NCBI RefSeq assembly: GCF_004345425.1
Contig: NZ_SLVP01000015.1
Coordinates: 1-64,000, forward strand
Direction of reading: 5' to 3'
Length of the DNA stretch: 64,000 nucleotides
From: Paenibacillus sp. BK033
Lineage (GTDB): Bacteria; Bacillota; Bacilli; Paenibacillales; Paenibacillaceae
Shown piece by piece: positions 17,405-25,961 of the stretch (position 1 is its first letter; each line of letters begins with the position of its first letter). The notes beneath the pieces are model-generated. The model ran no database searches, had not been told where the DNA came from, and saw nothing but the letters and a program-made list of their open reading frames with translations. A program made the translations under genes and the position numbers.

Positions 17405-18388
17405 CTAGAATAGACTTGAGCCCGAAGAACGTTTGGCGATGAAATTGCTGGAGAAGATCAGAATGACGGAAATGACGGATTGAATCAAATCAATGGCAGC
17501 CGCATAGGAAAATCTTCCATCCCTTAAACCAACCTTAAACGCGTAGGTTTGCACGATCTCCGAGGTCGGATTGTTGATGCTGTTGCCGAACAGGAACGCC
17601 TGCTCGAAGTTGGAGCCGACTAACCCTCCGCCCAGAATGCTCCCGATGGTCAGAATAAGTACGACAACAATCGTTCCTTTCATTCCGGGGAACGTGATAT
17701 GGCGTATTCGGGCCAAACGGCCAGCTCCGTCGATCTGCGCGGCCTCGTACAGCGACGGGTTGATCCCGGCAATTGCGGCCAGGAAGATGATTGTCCACCA
17801 GCCCATTTCCTTCCAAACGGCGCTTCCCGTCGCAAACCCCCAAAAGTAGCTGGGATTCGTTAATACGTCAATCGGTTTGTCTATCAAACCCAACCCTAGC
17901 AGCGCCTTATTAATCATCCCGACATCGGTTGACAGGAAGGCGAAAGCAATCCCCGCAACAACGACCCACGAGATGAAATGGGGCAAATAGCTGATGGTCT
18001 GGACAAACCGCTTAAATTTCAAATCTTTCACTTCGCTTAATAGAATCGCCAGCAATATGGGAGCCGGAAAAGCGAAGAAGACTTTTAGAAGACTTAGTGC
18101 CAGCGTATTGCGGACAATCGTTCCGAATTGGTAGTCGCCCACGAATTCCTTGAAATGCTTTAATCCCACCCAATCGCTCGTGAAAATGCCCTTAATCCCG
18201 GTAGAGATGGAATACTGCTTAAAGGCCATTAGAATGCCGAACATCGGCGTATAAGCGAAGACCAACAAAAAAATCATGCCGAGTCCGACGAACAGATGCA
18301 GCGTTTTTTGTTTTTTGAACCGCTTCCAAAATTGCGATCGTTGTTCTGTTTTTCCCGTATTTCCCGTTACCCGTGTATCCAACTCCAT
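17405..18388 (-). CDS. Sugar ABC transporter permease (YtcO/LplB type)
   Basis: 327 residues with six membrane helices and an EAA loop (SLYEAAQIDGAGRLARIRHITFPGM). The N-terminal WKRFKKQKTLHLFVGLGMIFLLVFAYTPMFGILMAFK is characteristic of LplB/YteP permeases. It is the first gene of the minus-strand glycan operon, with an excellent AAAGGAGGAG ribosome site. Upstream lie a candidate cre box and a terminator that isolates the operon from DUF1048. The YesN-type regulator at 10.4-11.1 kb probably acts at this promoter. Confidence 0.93.
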   Translation of the reverse strand: MELDTRVTGNTGKTEQRSQFWKRFKKQKTLHLFVGLGMIFLLVFAYTPMFGILMAFKQYSISTGIKGIFTSDWVGLKHFKEFVGDYQFGTIVRNTLALSLLKVFFAFPAPILLAILLSEVKDLKFKRFVQTISYLPHFISWVVVAGIAFAFLSTDVGMINKALLGLGLIDKPIDVLTNPSYFWGFATGSAVWKEMGWWTIIFLAAIAGINPSLYEAAQIDGAGRLARIRHITFPGMKGTIVVVLILTIGSILGGGLVGSNFEQAFLFGNSINNPTSEIVQTYAFKVGLRDGRFSYAAAIDLIQSVISVILIFSSNFIAKRSSGSSLF

Positions 18389-18452
18389 ATCTGCTCCTCC
18401 TTTGTTCTCAGTTTACTCTTCCAGACAAAGCCGTCGAAAGCCAACATTCTTA

Positions 18453-18466
18453 AGAAAGCGTTGTCA
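18453..18466 (-). promoter_or_regulatory. Candidate cre (CcpA) site upstream of the glycan operon
   Basis: On the minus strand TGACAACGCTTTCT fits the cre consensus TGWAANCGNTNWCA at all but two fixed positions. It lies 65-78 bases before the first permease gene, where glucose repression of a sugar operon would be expected. Confidence 0.5.
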
Positions 18467-18489
18467 TTTTTGAAGATTGCCGCAATGCA

Positions 18490-18516
18490 AAAAGCCGTCC
18501 TGATTGGACGGCTTTT
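18490..18516 (-). terminator. Terminator after the padR-DUF1048 operon
   Basis: An 11-base perfect stem (AAAAGCCGTCC with GGACGGCTTTT) and a five-base loop separate the DUF1048 operon from the glycan operon. Confidence 0.8.
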
Positions 18517-18596
18517 GTGTGTTGCGGCAGGGCTAAGAGAGGTAAGTACCTCAAGGCGCTCGCTTATTCGATAGGCATGCTCTAAGGGCGGAGCTC

Positions 18597-18926
18597 TTAT
18601 TTCTTGGTCTTGTTGCCCTTCTTGTCGATGGATTCTTGATAAAGATCAGCGTACGTCTTTGAATCTTTAATCAAATCGTCGCAGAAAGCAGCTACGTCCT
18701 TGCCCGTCACTTCGAGCACGCCTTTCCCCCGTGCCGCTCCCTCTTCAAAAAGATCGACAATTCCGGAGAGCATCCCCGTCCCCTCGGTTAGCTCAACAGG
18801 GCCAACCTTAAAGAAATATTTTTGCATCTCTTTGTAAACGATCTGATAATCGTGGGGAAGCGCTTTTACCCGCGCCACATGCGCTCGCCACTCCTTTTTT
18901 CCTTGAATGATATCTTGTATTCTCAT
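18597..18926 (-). CDS. DUF1048 domain protein (second copy)
   Basis: A 109-residue helical protein of the DUF1048 family (LPHDYQIVYKEMQKYFFKV, then FEEGAARGKGVLEVTGKDVAAFCDDLI). It is a paralogue of the preceding gene, with the same helix pattern, and lies 32 bases downstream with an AGGAGGG ribosome site. DUF1048 proteins are small, soluble and nearly always encoded with a PadR regulator; their function is not established. The tail is Lys-rich (DKKGNKTKK). Confidence 0.85.
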   Translation of the reverse strand: MRIQDIIQGKKEWRAHVARVKALPHDYQIVYKEMQKYFFKVGPVELTEGTGMLSGIVDLFEEGAARGKGVLEVTGKDVAAFCDDLIKDSKTYADLYQESIDKKGNKTKK

Positions 18927-18958
18927 GTTTACCCTCCTAATAGCACGATGAGCTTAAG

Positions 18959-19306
18959 CTACTTGCCTAATTTTTTGGCAATCGTATGGTTGAGCTGCTG
19001 GCGCCACTTGTCTCGAAACGTTATTGCTCCTTCTTCGCCCGCCAGCGCTGAACAGAAGCCCTTAAGATCGTCCCCCAGCACCTCGTGGACTCGCTGACCG
19101 TCCGCCGCCGCTTCTTCAAGCAGTCCAAGCACGCCGTCCAGAATCGGCATCAGATTGCGGCCCGTCAAATCTGCGTGCGGCCAAAGATTGGCCTTGATTT
19201 TCTCCCATGCCGTTTGATAATCTGCCGGCAGCTTATTGGCCCGCGATTCAAAAGCCTTGAATTCTTTAGTCATGTCGCTGCCGGTGATTTTCTGCCAAAA
19301 ATTCAT
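18959..19306 (-). CDS. DUF1048 domain protein (first copy)
   Basis: 115 residues, DUF1048 family (LPADYQTAWEKIKANLW, GLLEEAAADGQRVHEVLGDDLKGFCSAL). Its ATG overlaps the padR stop codon by four bases, with AAGGAGAG as ribosome site, so translation is coupled to the regulator. The helical bundle forms seen in this family suggest a partner or effector for the PadR protein, but no reaction is known. Together with the next gene it forms a tandem pair. Confidence 0.88.
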   Translation of the reverse strand: MNFWQKITGSDMTKEFKAFESRANKLPADYQTAWEKIKANLWPHADLTGRNLMPILDGVLGLLEEAAADGQRVHEVLGDDLKGFCSALAGEEGAITFRDKWRQQLNHTIAKKLGK

Positions 19307-19632
19307 TGCTCTCTCTCCTTTAACTCGTTAATTTTCGAGGATACGAACTCCCACTTTGCCCAGAACCTTCGCAGCTCCTCGCGCCCCGCATCGTTGATTG
19401 CGAAAAACTTTCGCGGCGGTCCCATGTCGGATGGTTTCTTGGTGATCTCCACCAGCTTATTCTTCTCGAGCCGAATCAGAATCGTATATACCGTTCCCTC
19501 TACAACATCCGTAAAGCCGAGGGCGTTTAGCTGCCTCGTAATTTCATAGCCGTAGGTTTCATTGCGGCTTATAATTTCAAGGACGCAGCCCTCGAGCACT
19601 CCTTTAAGCATTTCCGTTATGTTTTCCAGCAC
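19303..19632 (-). CDS. PadR-family transcriptional regulator
   Basis: About 109 residues; the GTG at 19632 (five bases after AGAGG) is the most likely start, since the GTG at 19638 abuts the ribosome site. The protein shows the PadR winged helix: LKGVLEGCVLEIISRNETYGYEITRQL, then VEGTVYTILIRLEKNKLVEI and the GPPRKFFAINDAGREEL wing, ending in a helix for dimer formation. It resembles the short PadR subfamily 2, which represses its own operon and nearby efflux or stress genes. It is the first gene of the padR-DUF1048-DUF1048 operon and its promoter carries direct repeats that may be its operator. Confidence 0.9.
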   Translation of the reverse strand: MLENITEMLKGVLEGCVLEIISRNETYGYEITRQLNALGFTDVVEGTVYTILIRLEKNKLVEITKKPSDMGPPRKFFAINDAGREELRRFWAKWEFVSSKINELKEREQ

Positions 19633-19667
19633 AATCACCTCTCGCTATTCCGTATGACTGGTATGCA

Positions 19668-19716
19668 GTATCACTTACTACAACTATAAAGTATCACTAA
19701 GTAGTTGGGTTGTCAA
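19668..19716 (-). promoter_or_regulatory. padR operon promoter with GTATCACT direct repeats
   Basis: On the minus strand TTGACA (19711-19716) and TACTTT (19688-19693) are 17 bases apart. GTATCACT occurs twice on the plus strand, at 19668-19675 and 19691-19698, 23 bases apart; one copy covers the -10 and the other the start-site region. This is the expected place for PadR autorepression. Confidence 0.65.
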
Positions 19717-19745
19717 TGGGCTTACAGCCGTCCATAAACAACATA

Positions 19746-19768
19746 AAGCCGCCCTCAGTGGACGGCTT
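19746..19768 (-). terminator. Terminator of the orphan binding-protein gene
   Basis: A nine-base stem (AAGCCGCCC with GGACGGCTT, one wobble pair) lies six bases after the lipoprotein stop on the minus strand. Confidence 0.7.
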
Positions 19769-19773
19769 CTCGC

Positions 19774-21099
19774 TTATTTGACGGCTTGCTGCTTCCACTG
19801 CTCGCGCAGTTGGAGCGTTTTTTTATTCCAAGCCTCGGTCTCGGGGATCAGATGCTTAATGTCATAGCCGTTGAAAACAATCTCGTTGATCATGTTGACC
19901 CAGTTGTACTCCGAGAAGCCGGGAATGGTAGCGCCCGGGAGGACCAGGACGTTGTCCTTGGTCATCTTGACGGCCTCGATATTGCGGCCCTGCCAGATTG
20001 GCGCCATGTCGATATAATCGGTCAGCTCCGGATCAATGACGGAAGCGTTGGCGCCTTCGTCGATCTTCCACTTCTGCGCTTCCAGCTCGAACTGGAAGCT
20101 GATCCATTCGTAGGCTTCCTCCTTATGCTGCGAACCGCTGAGCATGGCCAGCGGGCCGTAAATATGGAAGGAATACTGGTTCTGCTTCCCGCGCGGAAAC
20201 GGGAGGATATCCCAGTTGAATTGCGCTTCCTTCTGCAAGCGCGGCAGCAGCCAATCCCCCCCGACCTCGAAGGCGGTTTTACCGTTCAGGAAACTACGCG
20301 CGACATCATGCTGTTCCTTGGCCTTGGACCAGGAAAGCATCGAACCGTCTTCCGTCACAAACTCGGTCAGCCAACGGATATCGTCCAGAACGGCCGGGGT
20401 ATTCAACAGACTTTGCGTCATGCTCTCGTTCAAATAGGCCAGGTTCGGCGCATGCCCGTCGGCTGCCGCCTTGAGCGGAAGCAGCCGCATGACAAATTCA
20501 TTGCTGGTCGTAAGTCCGTATTCGCCCAACGCGGGATCGGTCACCTGCTTGGCGATAGAGCGGAAGTCATCAAAGGTCCAGCTGTTTGGCGGCATCTCAA
20601 CCCCATGCTTGGCCAATAAATCCTTATTAACGACGATCCACATCGGCACATCCACGAACGGCACGGCTAGTCTGCGCCCGCGGAAATCCATCGTATCGAA
20701 GTAGCCGTCCGGAAGCACCTTGTCTTGAAAGGAAGTGTCTTTATCCATATAGGGCTTGAGGTTTTCCAATAGTCCTTGCTGCTCGTAGGCAAGCAGGTCT
20801 CCGTCGATCCAGGCCAGATCGGCCGGGGTTCCGGCCTTCTGCAGCGCTTTGATTGTCGCGGTAATATCCTTCTCGTTTGCTTCCACCTTAACCGGTTCGA
20901 TCGTAATCCAGGGATACTTCTCATGGAACATCTCGTACAGCTGCCGGTATCGGTCATCCGCCCAGGTAAGCAGCCTGAGCGTAACGGGAGCATGCTCCGG
21001 AGTCTTGGCGGAAGACTCTGGCGTACGGCCGGAGCATGCGCCAAGGACCAATACAAGCGTCAGGAGTAAACTTCCAATAACGTAACGTCTGTTATTCAA
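19774..21099 (-). CDS. Sugar-binding lipoprotein without adjacent permeases
   Basis: 441 residues from a TTG start with an AAAGGAGGAG ribosome site. It has a lipoprotein signal (LLLTLVLVLGACSG) and a family-1 solute-binding fold (LRLLTWADDRYRQLYEMFHEKYPWI, PADLAWIDGDLLAYEQQGLLENL, FPRGKQNQYSFHIYG). It follows the YesM-type kinase by 53 bases and ends in a terminator, with no permease genes nearby. Two roles are possible: it serves a transporter encoded elsewhere, or it presents sugar to the kinase as a co-sensor, as known for some YesM-type systems in Firmicutes. With the neighbouring GH38 enzyme, a mannose-containing ligand is a reasonable guess. Confidence 0.88.
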   Translation of the reverse strand: MNNRRYVIGSLLLTLVLVLGACSGRTPESSAKTPEHAPVTLRLLTWADDRYRQLYEMFHEKYPWITIEPVKVEANEKDITATIKALQKAGTPADLAWIDGDLLAYEQQGLLENLKPYMDKDTSFQDKVLPDGYFDTMDFRGRRLAVPFVDVPMWIVVNKDLLAKHGVEMPPNSWTFDDFRSIAKQVTDPALGEYGLTTSNEFVMRLLPLKAAADGHAPNLAYLNESMTQSLLNTPAVLDDIRWLTEFVTEDGSMLSWSKAKEQHDVARSFLNGKTAFEVGGDWLLPRLQKEAQFNWDILPFPRGKQNQYSFHIYGPLAMLSGSQHKEEAYEWISFQFELEAQKWKIDEGANASVIDPELTDYIDMAPIWQGRNIEAVKMTKDNVLVLPGATIPGFSEYNWVNMINEIVFNGYDIKHLIPETEAWNKKTLQLREQWKQQAVK

Positions 21100-21152
21100 T
21101 TGATACTCCTCCTTTTATAGCAGCATGCCATGGAACCGTACTCCCCTTTTAT

Positions 21153-22958
21153 TCACTCAAAGGTCGAATCCAGCTCCTGGCCTTCTTTCAGTACAGGATG
21201 CTTTAACGTAATTTTTGTCCCGATGTCCGGTCCCGTCACAATCTTCAGCTTATAAGCCTCGCCAAAATACAGCTTCAGCCGGTCGTTCACGTTTCGCAGC
21301 CCTACGCCCCGGCGCGACGGCGAGAACTTGCTGCCTGCCGGCTCCTCCGCCTGCTCCAGCTGGTCGAGCACATGCTGCGGAATGCCTTTCCCATTATCGG
21401 CGATATCCATAACGATATCACCCTCTTCTTGCCTTGCGGCAATCATGATCTTCCCTTTGTCGAAGTTATCCCGCACGCTATGCTGGATCGCATTCTCTAC
21501 AAGGGGCTGCAGCAGCAGCCGAAGGAACGGCAGCTCCAGCGTTTCCTCATCGCAGGCGTAGAGGATCCGCACGGTTTTGCCCATTCTAGCCTGCTCGATC
21601 GCCACGTACGCCTTCACCTGATCAAACTCCCGCTTCAGCGTGGTGATTTCTTTCCCTTGGTTAAGGCTGAGACGCAGCAGATTGCCAAGCGCCGACACCA
21701 TTTCGCTTATGTCGCTCCGGCCGTGATTTTCCGCCTTCCACCGGATCGACTCCAGCGTATTGTACAGAAAATGCGGATTGATCTGATGGCTGAGTACCTG
21801 GAATTCCAGCGCCTTCTTGTTGCGCTCCGAACGCGCGGCCTCCTTCACAAGCCCGTCTATCCGGTGCACCATGCTGCCAACGCTCCGGAACAGCCAGCCT
21901 ACCTCATCCTTGCGGGAGGACCATGGCGATAAATAATGGAGATTATCCGCTTCCAGCTTGCGCATCAGGCGGACAAGATGGGCAATCGGCTGCGTATAGG
22001 TTACGGTCAAATAAATAACGACGCTGAAGCAGCACAGCAAATACACGATCAGAAAAATAATAAGGACACGGTTAATCTCGTTCATGGCGCCGGTCAGCTC
22101 CTTCAGCGGAGTCAAGCTGACAATCGTCCACGGATGATTGGCCATCGCTACGTAGGTTGCCAGGTAGGTTTGTCCGCCGATGGTGATGGACTGCGAGCCG
22201 GCGTCGCTTTTTTTCATAGAATTGACGAAAGACTCCGAAGGAAACGGCTGACCGGTCCATTCATTGACGGCCGAATCATAATGCACAATGCCCTTGTCGT
22301 TCACGAGCAGCAGCTTCTGATCCTTGAGCTGATCCGAGGGGGAGAAATACCGCTCCAGAAAGTCGTCGGAAAGATCCGTTGCGATAAGTCCCCGCACTTT
22401 GGAATCGTACAATCCGGAGAACCGTTTCACGTAAGTGAGCAAAGGCTTTGCGTATTTCCCCTGCTTCGGCATGGTCAGATACCAGGTCGGCTCCACCGTT
22501 GCTTTGGAGCGCTGGAACCAATATTGGTCGCCAATCCGCACGGATTCATCGATAGACCGCATATACGAAGGGTACTTCGTTGGATTAATCGGATATACCT
22601 TTACCCGGAACGCATCTATAACCGGCGTGGCGTGATACAGGGCCGTCAGCATATTAACCGCGAACGATTCCTCATCCTGCTCGTTAACGGGCTCCTTGTA
22701 TAGTAAGTCTTGAACGCTTTTATTGCCAATAACCTCGTTGACCTGTTCATTCAAATTATTTAAATAGATTTCGAAGTTCTTCTTCGCCTGAAGAAGATAG
22801 CTCATGGTCATCTTCGTATTCGTCTCGGATATCCCCTCAATCGACTTGATATGGGAATAGTAGGCGAAGAGCAGAAACGGGACAATGATAATAAGCAAGA
22901 AGATAAATATCATACGATTGCGGAAGGAGGACGCCAGCCGAAACGAAACTTTTCTCAT
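21153..22958 (-). CDS. YesM-type membrane sensor histidine kinase
   Basis: 601 residues from the ATG at 22958, which has GGCAGG eight bases upstream; an earlier start 16 codons before is less likely. Two membrane helices (MIFIFLLIIIVPFLLFAYY and VLIIFLIVYLLCCFSVVIYL) flank an extracellular Cache-type sensor of about 240 residues (DQYWFQRSKA, GQTYLATYVAMANHPWTIVS). Then come HAMP, the phospho-acceptor His in SHQINPHFLYNTLESIRWK, and an ATPase domain (LLQPLVENAIQHS, DNGKGIP, GVGLRNVNDRLK). Its regulator is most likely the YesN protein at 25.96-27.59 kb, from which it is separated by the antiparallel mannosidase gene. It is followed by the orphan binding lipoprotein in the same transcript. Confidence 0.93.
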   Translation of the reverse strand: MRKVSFRLASSFRNRMIFIFLLIIIVPFLLFAYYSHIKSIEGISETNTKMTMSYLLQAKKNFEIYLNNLNEQVNEVIGNKSVQDLLYKEPVNEQDEESFAVNMLTALYHATPVIDAFRVKVYPINPTKYPSYMRSIDESVRIGDQYWFQRSKATVEPTWYLTMPKQGKYAKPLLTYVKRFSGLYDSKVRGLIATDLSDDFLERYFSPSDQLKDQKLLLVNDKGIVHYDSAVNEWTGQPFPSESFVNSMKKSDAGSQSITIGGQTYLATYVAMANHPWTIVSLTPLKELTGAMNEINRVLIIFLIVYLLCCFSVVIYLTVTYTQPIAHLVRLMRKLEADNLHYLSPWSSRKDEVGWLFRSVGSMVHRIDGLVKEAARSERNKKALEFQVLSHQINPHFLYNTLESIRWKAENHGRSDISEMVSALGNLLRLSLNQGKEITTLKREFDQVKAYVAIEQARMGKTVRILYACDEETLELPFLRLLLQPLVENAIQHSVRDNFDKGKIMIAARQEEGDIVMDIADNGKGIPQHVLDQLEQAEEPAGSKFSPSRRGVGLRNVNDRLKLYFGEAYKLKIVTGPDIGTKITLKHPVLKEGQELDSTFE

Positions 22959-23156
22959 ACGGTTAACCTGCCTTTCTTGTAGGGACGAAAAGCTCCCTTT
23001 ATTCACTATGCGCTTCTGCTATTCCTTCTTCCCAGTTCAAAACATTAACATTCCCCCTAAAAGTTTGCGTTTCCCTCATTGTGACGGCATGCCCGATTCT
23101 TTACACTAGTTCCGTAATGACTAACCTTCCATGAAAAGGAGAAAAGAGGAACCATC

Positions 23157-25889
23157 ATGCCATCTTCCAAGCGCATTGTTCATGTCATCTCTCATACCCA
23201 CTGGGACCGGGAATGGTATATGCCGTACGAAGCCCATCACGTCAAGCTGATCGAGACGATGGATACGCTGCTCCGGACCTTCGAATCCGATCCGGACTTT
23301 CGCAGCTTTTATCTCGACGGGCAGACGATTGTTCTCGACGATTATTTGCAGGTGTACCCGGAGAAACGGGAGCAAATCCAGAAGCTGTGCGATGAAGGCA
23401 AGCTCTCTCTTGGCCCCTGGTATATACTGCAGGACGAATTTCTGACGAGCAGCGAAGCGAATGTGCGCAATCTTCAGATCGGCCACCGCGACGCCGCGAA
23501 ATTCGGGCCGATCTCGAAGCTTGGCTATTTCCCGGATTCCTTCGGCAATATGGGGCAGGCCGCGCAGCTTCTGAAGCAGGCCGGCATGGACACCGCTGTA
23601 TTTGGCAGGGGCGTCAAAGCGACCGGATTCAATAACCGGGTAGATGACTCGGGACTGGAATCTCCGTTCTCCGAGCTGGTCTGGCAGTCGCCCGACGGCT
23701 CAGCCGTGCTGGGTATCCTGTTTGCCAACTGGTATAACAACGGCATGGAAATTCCGGTTGACCCGGATCAAGCAAAGCCTTATTGGGAGCATCGCCTCGC
23801 CCGTGCCGAGCAGTTCGCGTCCACCCGGCATTTGCTTCTGATGAACGGCTGCGACCATCAGCCGGTGCAGACCAATCTGTCCGAAGCGCTTCGCGTAGCA
23901 CGGGAGCTGTTCCCGGATTACGAGTTTGTTCATTCGAACTTCGACGATTACGTGCAGGCGGTTGAGAGCGAGCGGCCGGTTACGCTTAGCGTCACGCGCG
24001 GCGAGCTCCGCGGCCAGCAGACCGACGGCTGGTACTCCCTCGTGAACACCGCTTCCGCCCGCGTCTATATCAAGCAGCTGAATCAGCAGAATCAGACGCT
24101 GCTCGAAAAGGTAGCCGAGCCTCTTGCCGCTGCGGCCCATCAGCTCGGCAAGCCTTATCCGCACGGCCTGATGCAGTATGCCTGGAAAACCTTGATGCAG
24201 AACCATCCGCATGACAGCATCTGCGGCTGCAGCGTGGATGAGGTATACGATGAGATGAAGACGCGTTTCGCCAAAAGCATGGAGGTTGGCAAACGGCTGA
24301 CGGAAGAAAGCGTCCGGTTCATCGCCTCCAAGATGGATACCTCCTCGTTCGCGGCGCACAGCGCGGAAGCCGTGCCTTTTGCCGTCTTTCATACAAGCGG
24401 CTACGAAGGCTCCTCCGTCGTAACGCTGGAGCTGGAATTCTCTCACCGGTTCTTCGACCAAAGCGAGGATCCCGCAGCCATCGCCGCTGAGGTAAAAGCG
24501 CGTACGCATGGCGAAGGTTATCTCATCAACACAGAAGGCACAGCGATTTCGCATTCCGCGGAAGATCTGGGCGTACGCTTCGGCTACGAGCTGCCGAGCG
24601 ATAAATTCCGTCAGCCTTATATGGCCCGCGCCATTCGTTTAACCTTTGAAGCGGTGAACTTGCCTCAGCTCGGATATAAGACGTTCGCCTGGATTCCAAG
24701 CCTTGACGGTGCCGCTGGCGGAAAGGCTGGTACGGATGAAGCGAAAACCCTCCTTCGCGGCGGCCGCGTGATCGAGAACCGCCACCTGAGGCTGACCGTG
24801 GAAGACGACGGAAGCTATTCCGTCTGTCACAAGACCAGCGGCCAGATTTTCAGCGGGCTTGGCATCTATGAAGACGTGGGCGATATCGGCAACGAATATA
24901 TTTTCAAACAGCCGAATGGCGATAAAGCTATTACAACCAAAGGCCTCAAAGCGGCTATTCACATCATCGAGAATACTCCGTACCGCGCGTCCATCGAGAT
25001 CATCCATTCGCTCGCCATCCCGGCAAGCGCTGACGAACGGTTAGCCAGAGAGGTCGGCGAGATGGTGGAATTCCGCAACCGGAAGGCCGGACGCTCCGCC
25101 GAGCTGGTCCCGCTCGTTATCGTCACCAAGCTTAGCCTGGACCGCAACGGCAAGGGCGTACGCGTCCATGCGACAATCAACAACGGATCCAAAGATCACC
25201 GGCTGCGGGTACTCTTGCCTTCCGATGCCATAGCCTCGACGCATTTTGCCGATTCGATCTTTGAAGTGGCCGAGCGCCAGACGGCACCGTCCGCGGTATG
25301 GGAGAACCCAAGCAACTGCCAGCATTTGCAGACGTTCATCGACGTTCACGATAAAGCGAGAGGGCTGACCGCTGCGGGCAAAGGCCTGAACGAATACGAA
25401 ATCCTGCAGGATGGCCGGAATACGATTGCGCTGACGCTGCTCCGCTGCGTTGGCGAGCTGGGCGACTGGGGCGTATTCCATACTCCGGATGCGCAATGCC
25501 TTGGCTCTAATGTTGCCGAATGGATGATCATCCCTTACGGCGGCGAGAGCGAGCGCTTTGACGCCTACCGAGAAGCCTACCGTTTCCCTGTACCGCTGAC
25601 GACCGTTGGCGTATGCTTGCAAGAAGGCGAGCTTCCTCACGCGGAGCAATTTCTCGCCTGGAACGGAGACGGCCTTGCCTTCTCCAGCCTGAAGATCAAC
25701 GAGGAGCGCGGCGACCTGATGGCCCGCTGGTACAATCTGTCGGGTAATTCCGCAGTACTTGCCGTTCAGCCGAATTCGGCGGCGGAAACCTACTTAAGCA
25801 ACATTATGGAAGACGCCGCGAGCGAGCCGGAGGGCGGCAGCATTCCGGTGGAAGGCTATAAAATCGTAACGGTCGGCATCAAGTTGTAA
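23157..25889 (+). CDS. GH38 alpha-mannosidase
   Basis: A 910-residue cytoplasmic alpha-mannosidase of family 38, retaining and zinc-dependent. Metal ligands are H13 and D17 in the ISHTHWDREW start; the catalytic nucleophile is D127 in GYFPDSFGNMGQ; the NHPHDSICGCSVDEVYDEM stretch around residue 355 is the usual link to the three-helix bundle. The C-terminal half is the beta-sandwich region of the family. Length and sequence fit the bacterial MngB-type enzymes that cleave mannosyl-glycerate or alpha-mannosides of host or fungal glycans. It is divergent from the YesM kinase and convergent with the YesN regulator, and ends in a bidirectional terminator. An AAGGAG-type ribosome site precedes the ATG. 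Confidence 0.95.
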   Translation: MPSSKRIVHVISHTHWDREWYMPYEAHHVKLIETMDTLLRTFESDPDFRSFYLDGQTIVLDDYLQVYPEKREQIQKLCDEGKLSLGPWYILQDEFLTSSEANVRNLQIGHRDAAKFGPISKLGYFPDSFGNMGQAAQLLKQAGMDTAVFGRGVKATGFNNRVDDSGLESPFSELVWQSPDGSAVLGILFANWYNNGMEIPVDPDQAKPYWEHRLARAEQFASTRHLLLMNGCDHQPVQTNLSEALRVARELFPDYEFVHSNFDDYVQAVESERPVTLSVTRGELRGQQTDGWYSLVNTASARVYIKQLNQQNQTLLEKVAEPLAAAAHQLGKPYPHGLMQYAWKTLMQNHPHDSICGCSVDEVYDEMKTRFAKSMEVGKRLTEESVRFIASKMDTSSFAAHSAEAVPFAVFHTSGYEGSSVVTLELEFSHRFFDQSEDPAAIAAEVKARTHGEGYLINTEGTAISHSAEDLGVRFGYELPSDKFRQPYMARAIRLTFEAVNLPQLGYKTFAWIPSLDGAAGGKAGTDEAKTLLRGGRVIENRHLRLTVEDDGSYSVCHKTSGQIFSGLGIYEDVGDIGNEYIFKQPNGDKAITTKGLKAAIHIIENTPYRASIEIIHSLAIPASADERLAREVGEMVEFRNRKAGRSAELVPLVIVTKLSLDRNGKGVRVHATINNGSKDHRLRVLLPSDAIASTHFADSIFEVAERQTAPSAVWENPSNCQHLQTFIDVHDKARGLTAAGKGLNEYEILQDGRNTIALTLLRCVGELGDWGVFHTPDAQCLGSNVAEWMIIPYGGESERFDAYREAYRFPVPLTTVGVCLQEGELPHAEQFLAWNGDGLAFSSLKINEERGDLMARWYNLSGNSAVLAVQPNSAAETYLSNIMEDAASEPEGGSIPVEGYKIVTVGIKL

Positions 25890-25908
25890 GCCTTGTCTAG
25901 ATACGGCA

Positions 25909-25956
25909 AAAGGCAGTTCCAAAGGGAAAGCGTTATTCACCTTGGATACTGCCTTT
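25909..25956. terminator. Bidirectional terminator between GH38 and yesN-type genes
   Basis: AAAGGCAGT...CCAAAGG pairs imperfectly with CCTTGGATACTGCCTTT. It sits between two convergent genes. Confidence 0.65.
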
Positions 25957-25961
25957 ATGCG

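Noticed and set aside
23700..24554. 284-residue minus-strand frame inside the GH38 gene
   Set aside because: It is an antisense shadow of a GC-rich gene with clear alpha-mannosidase motifs; it has no ribosome site or family.
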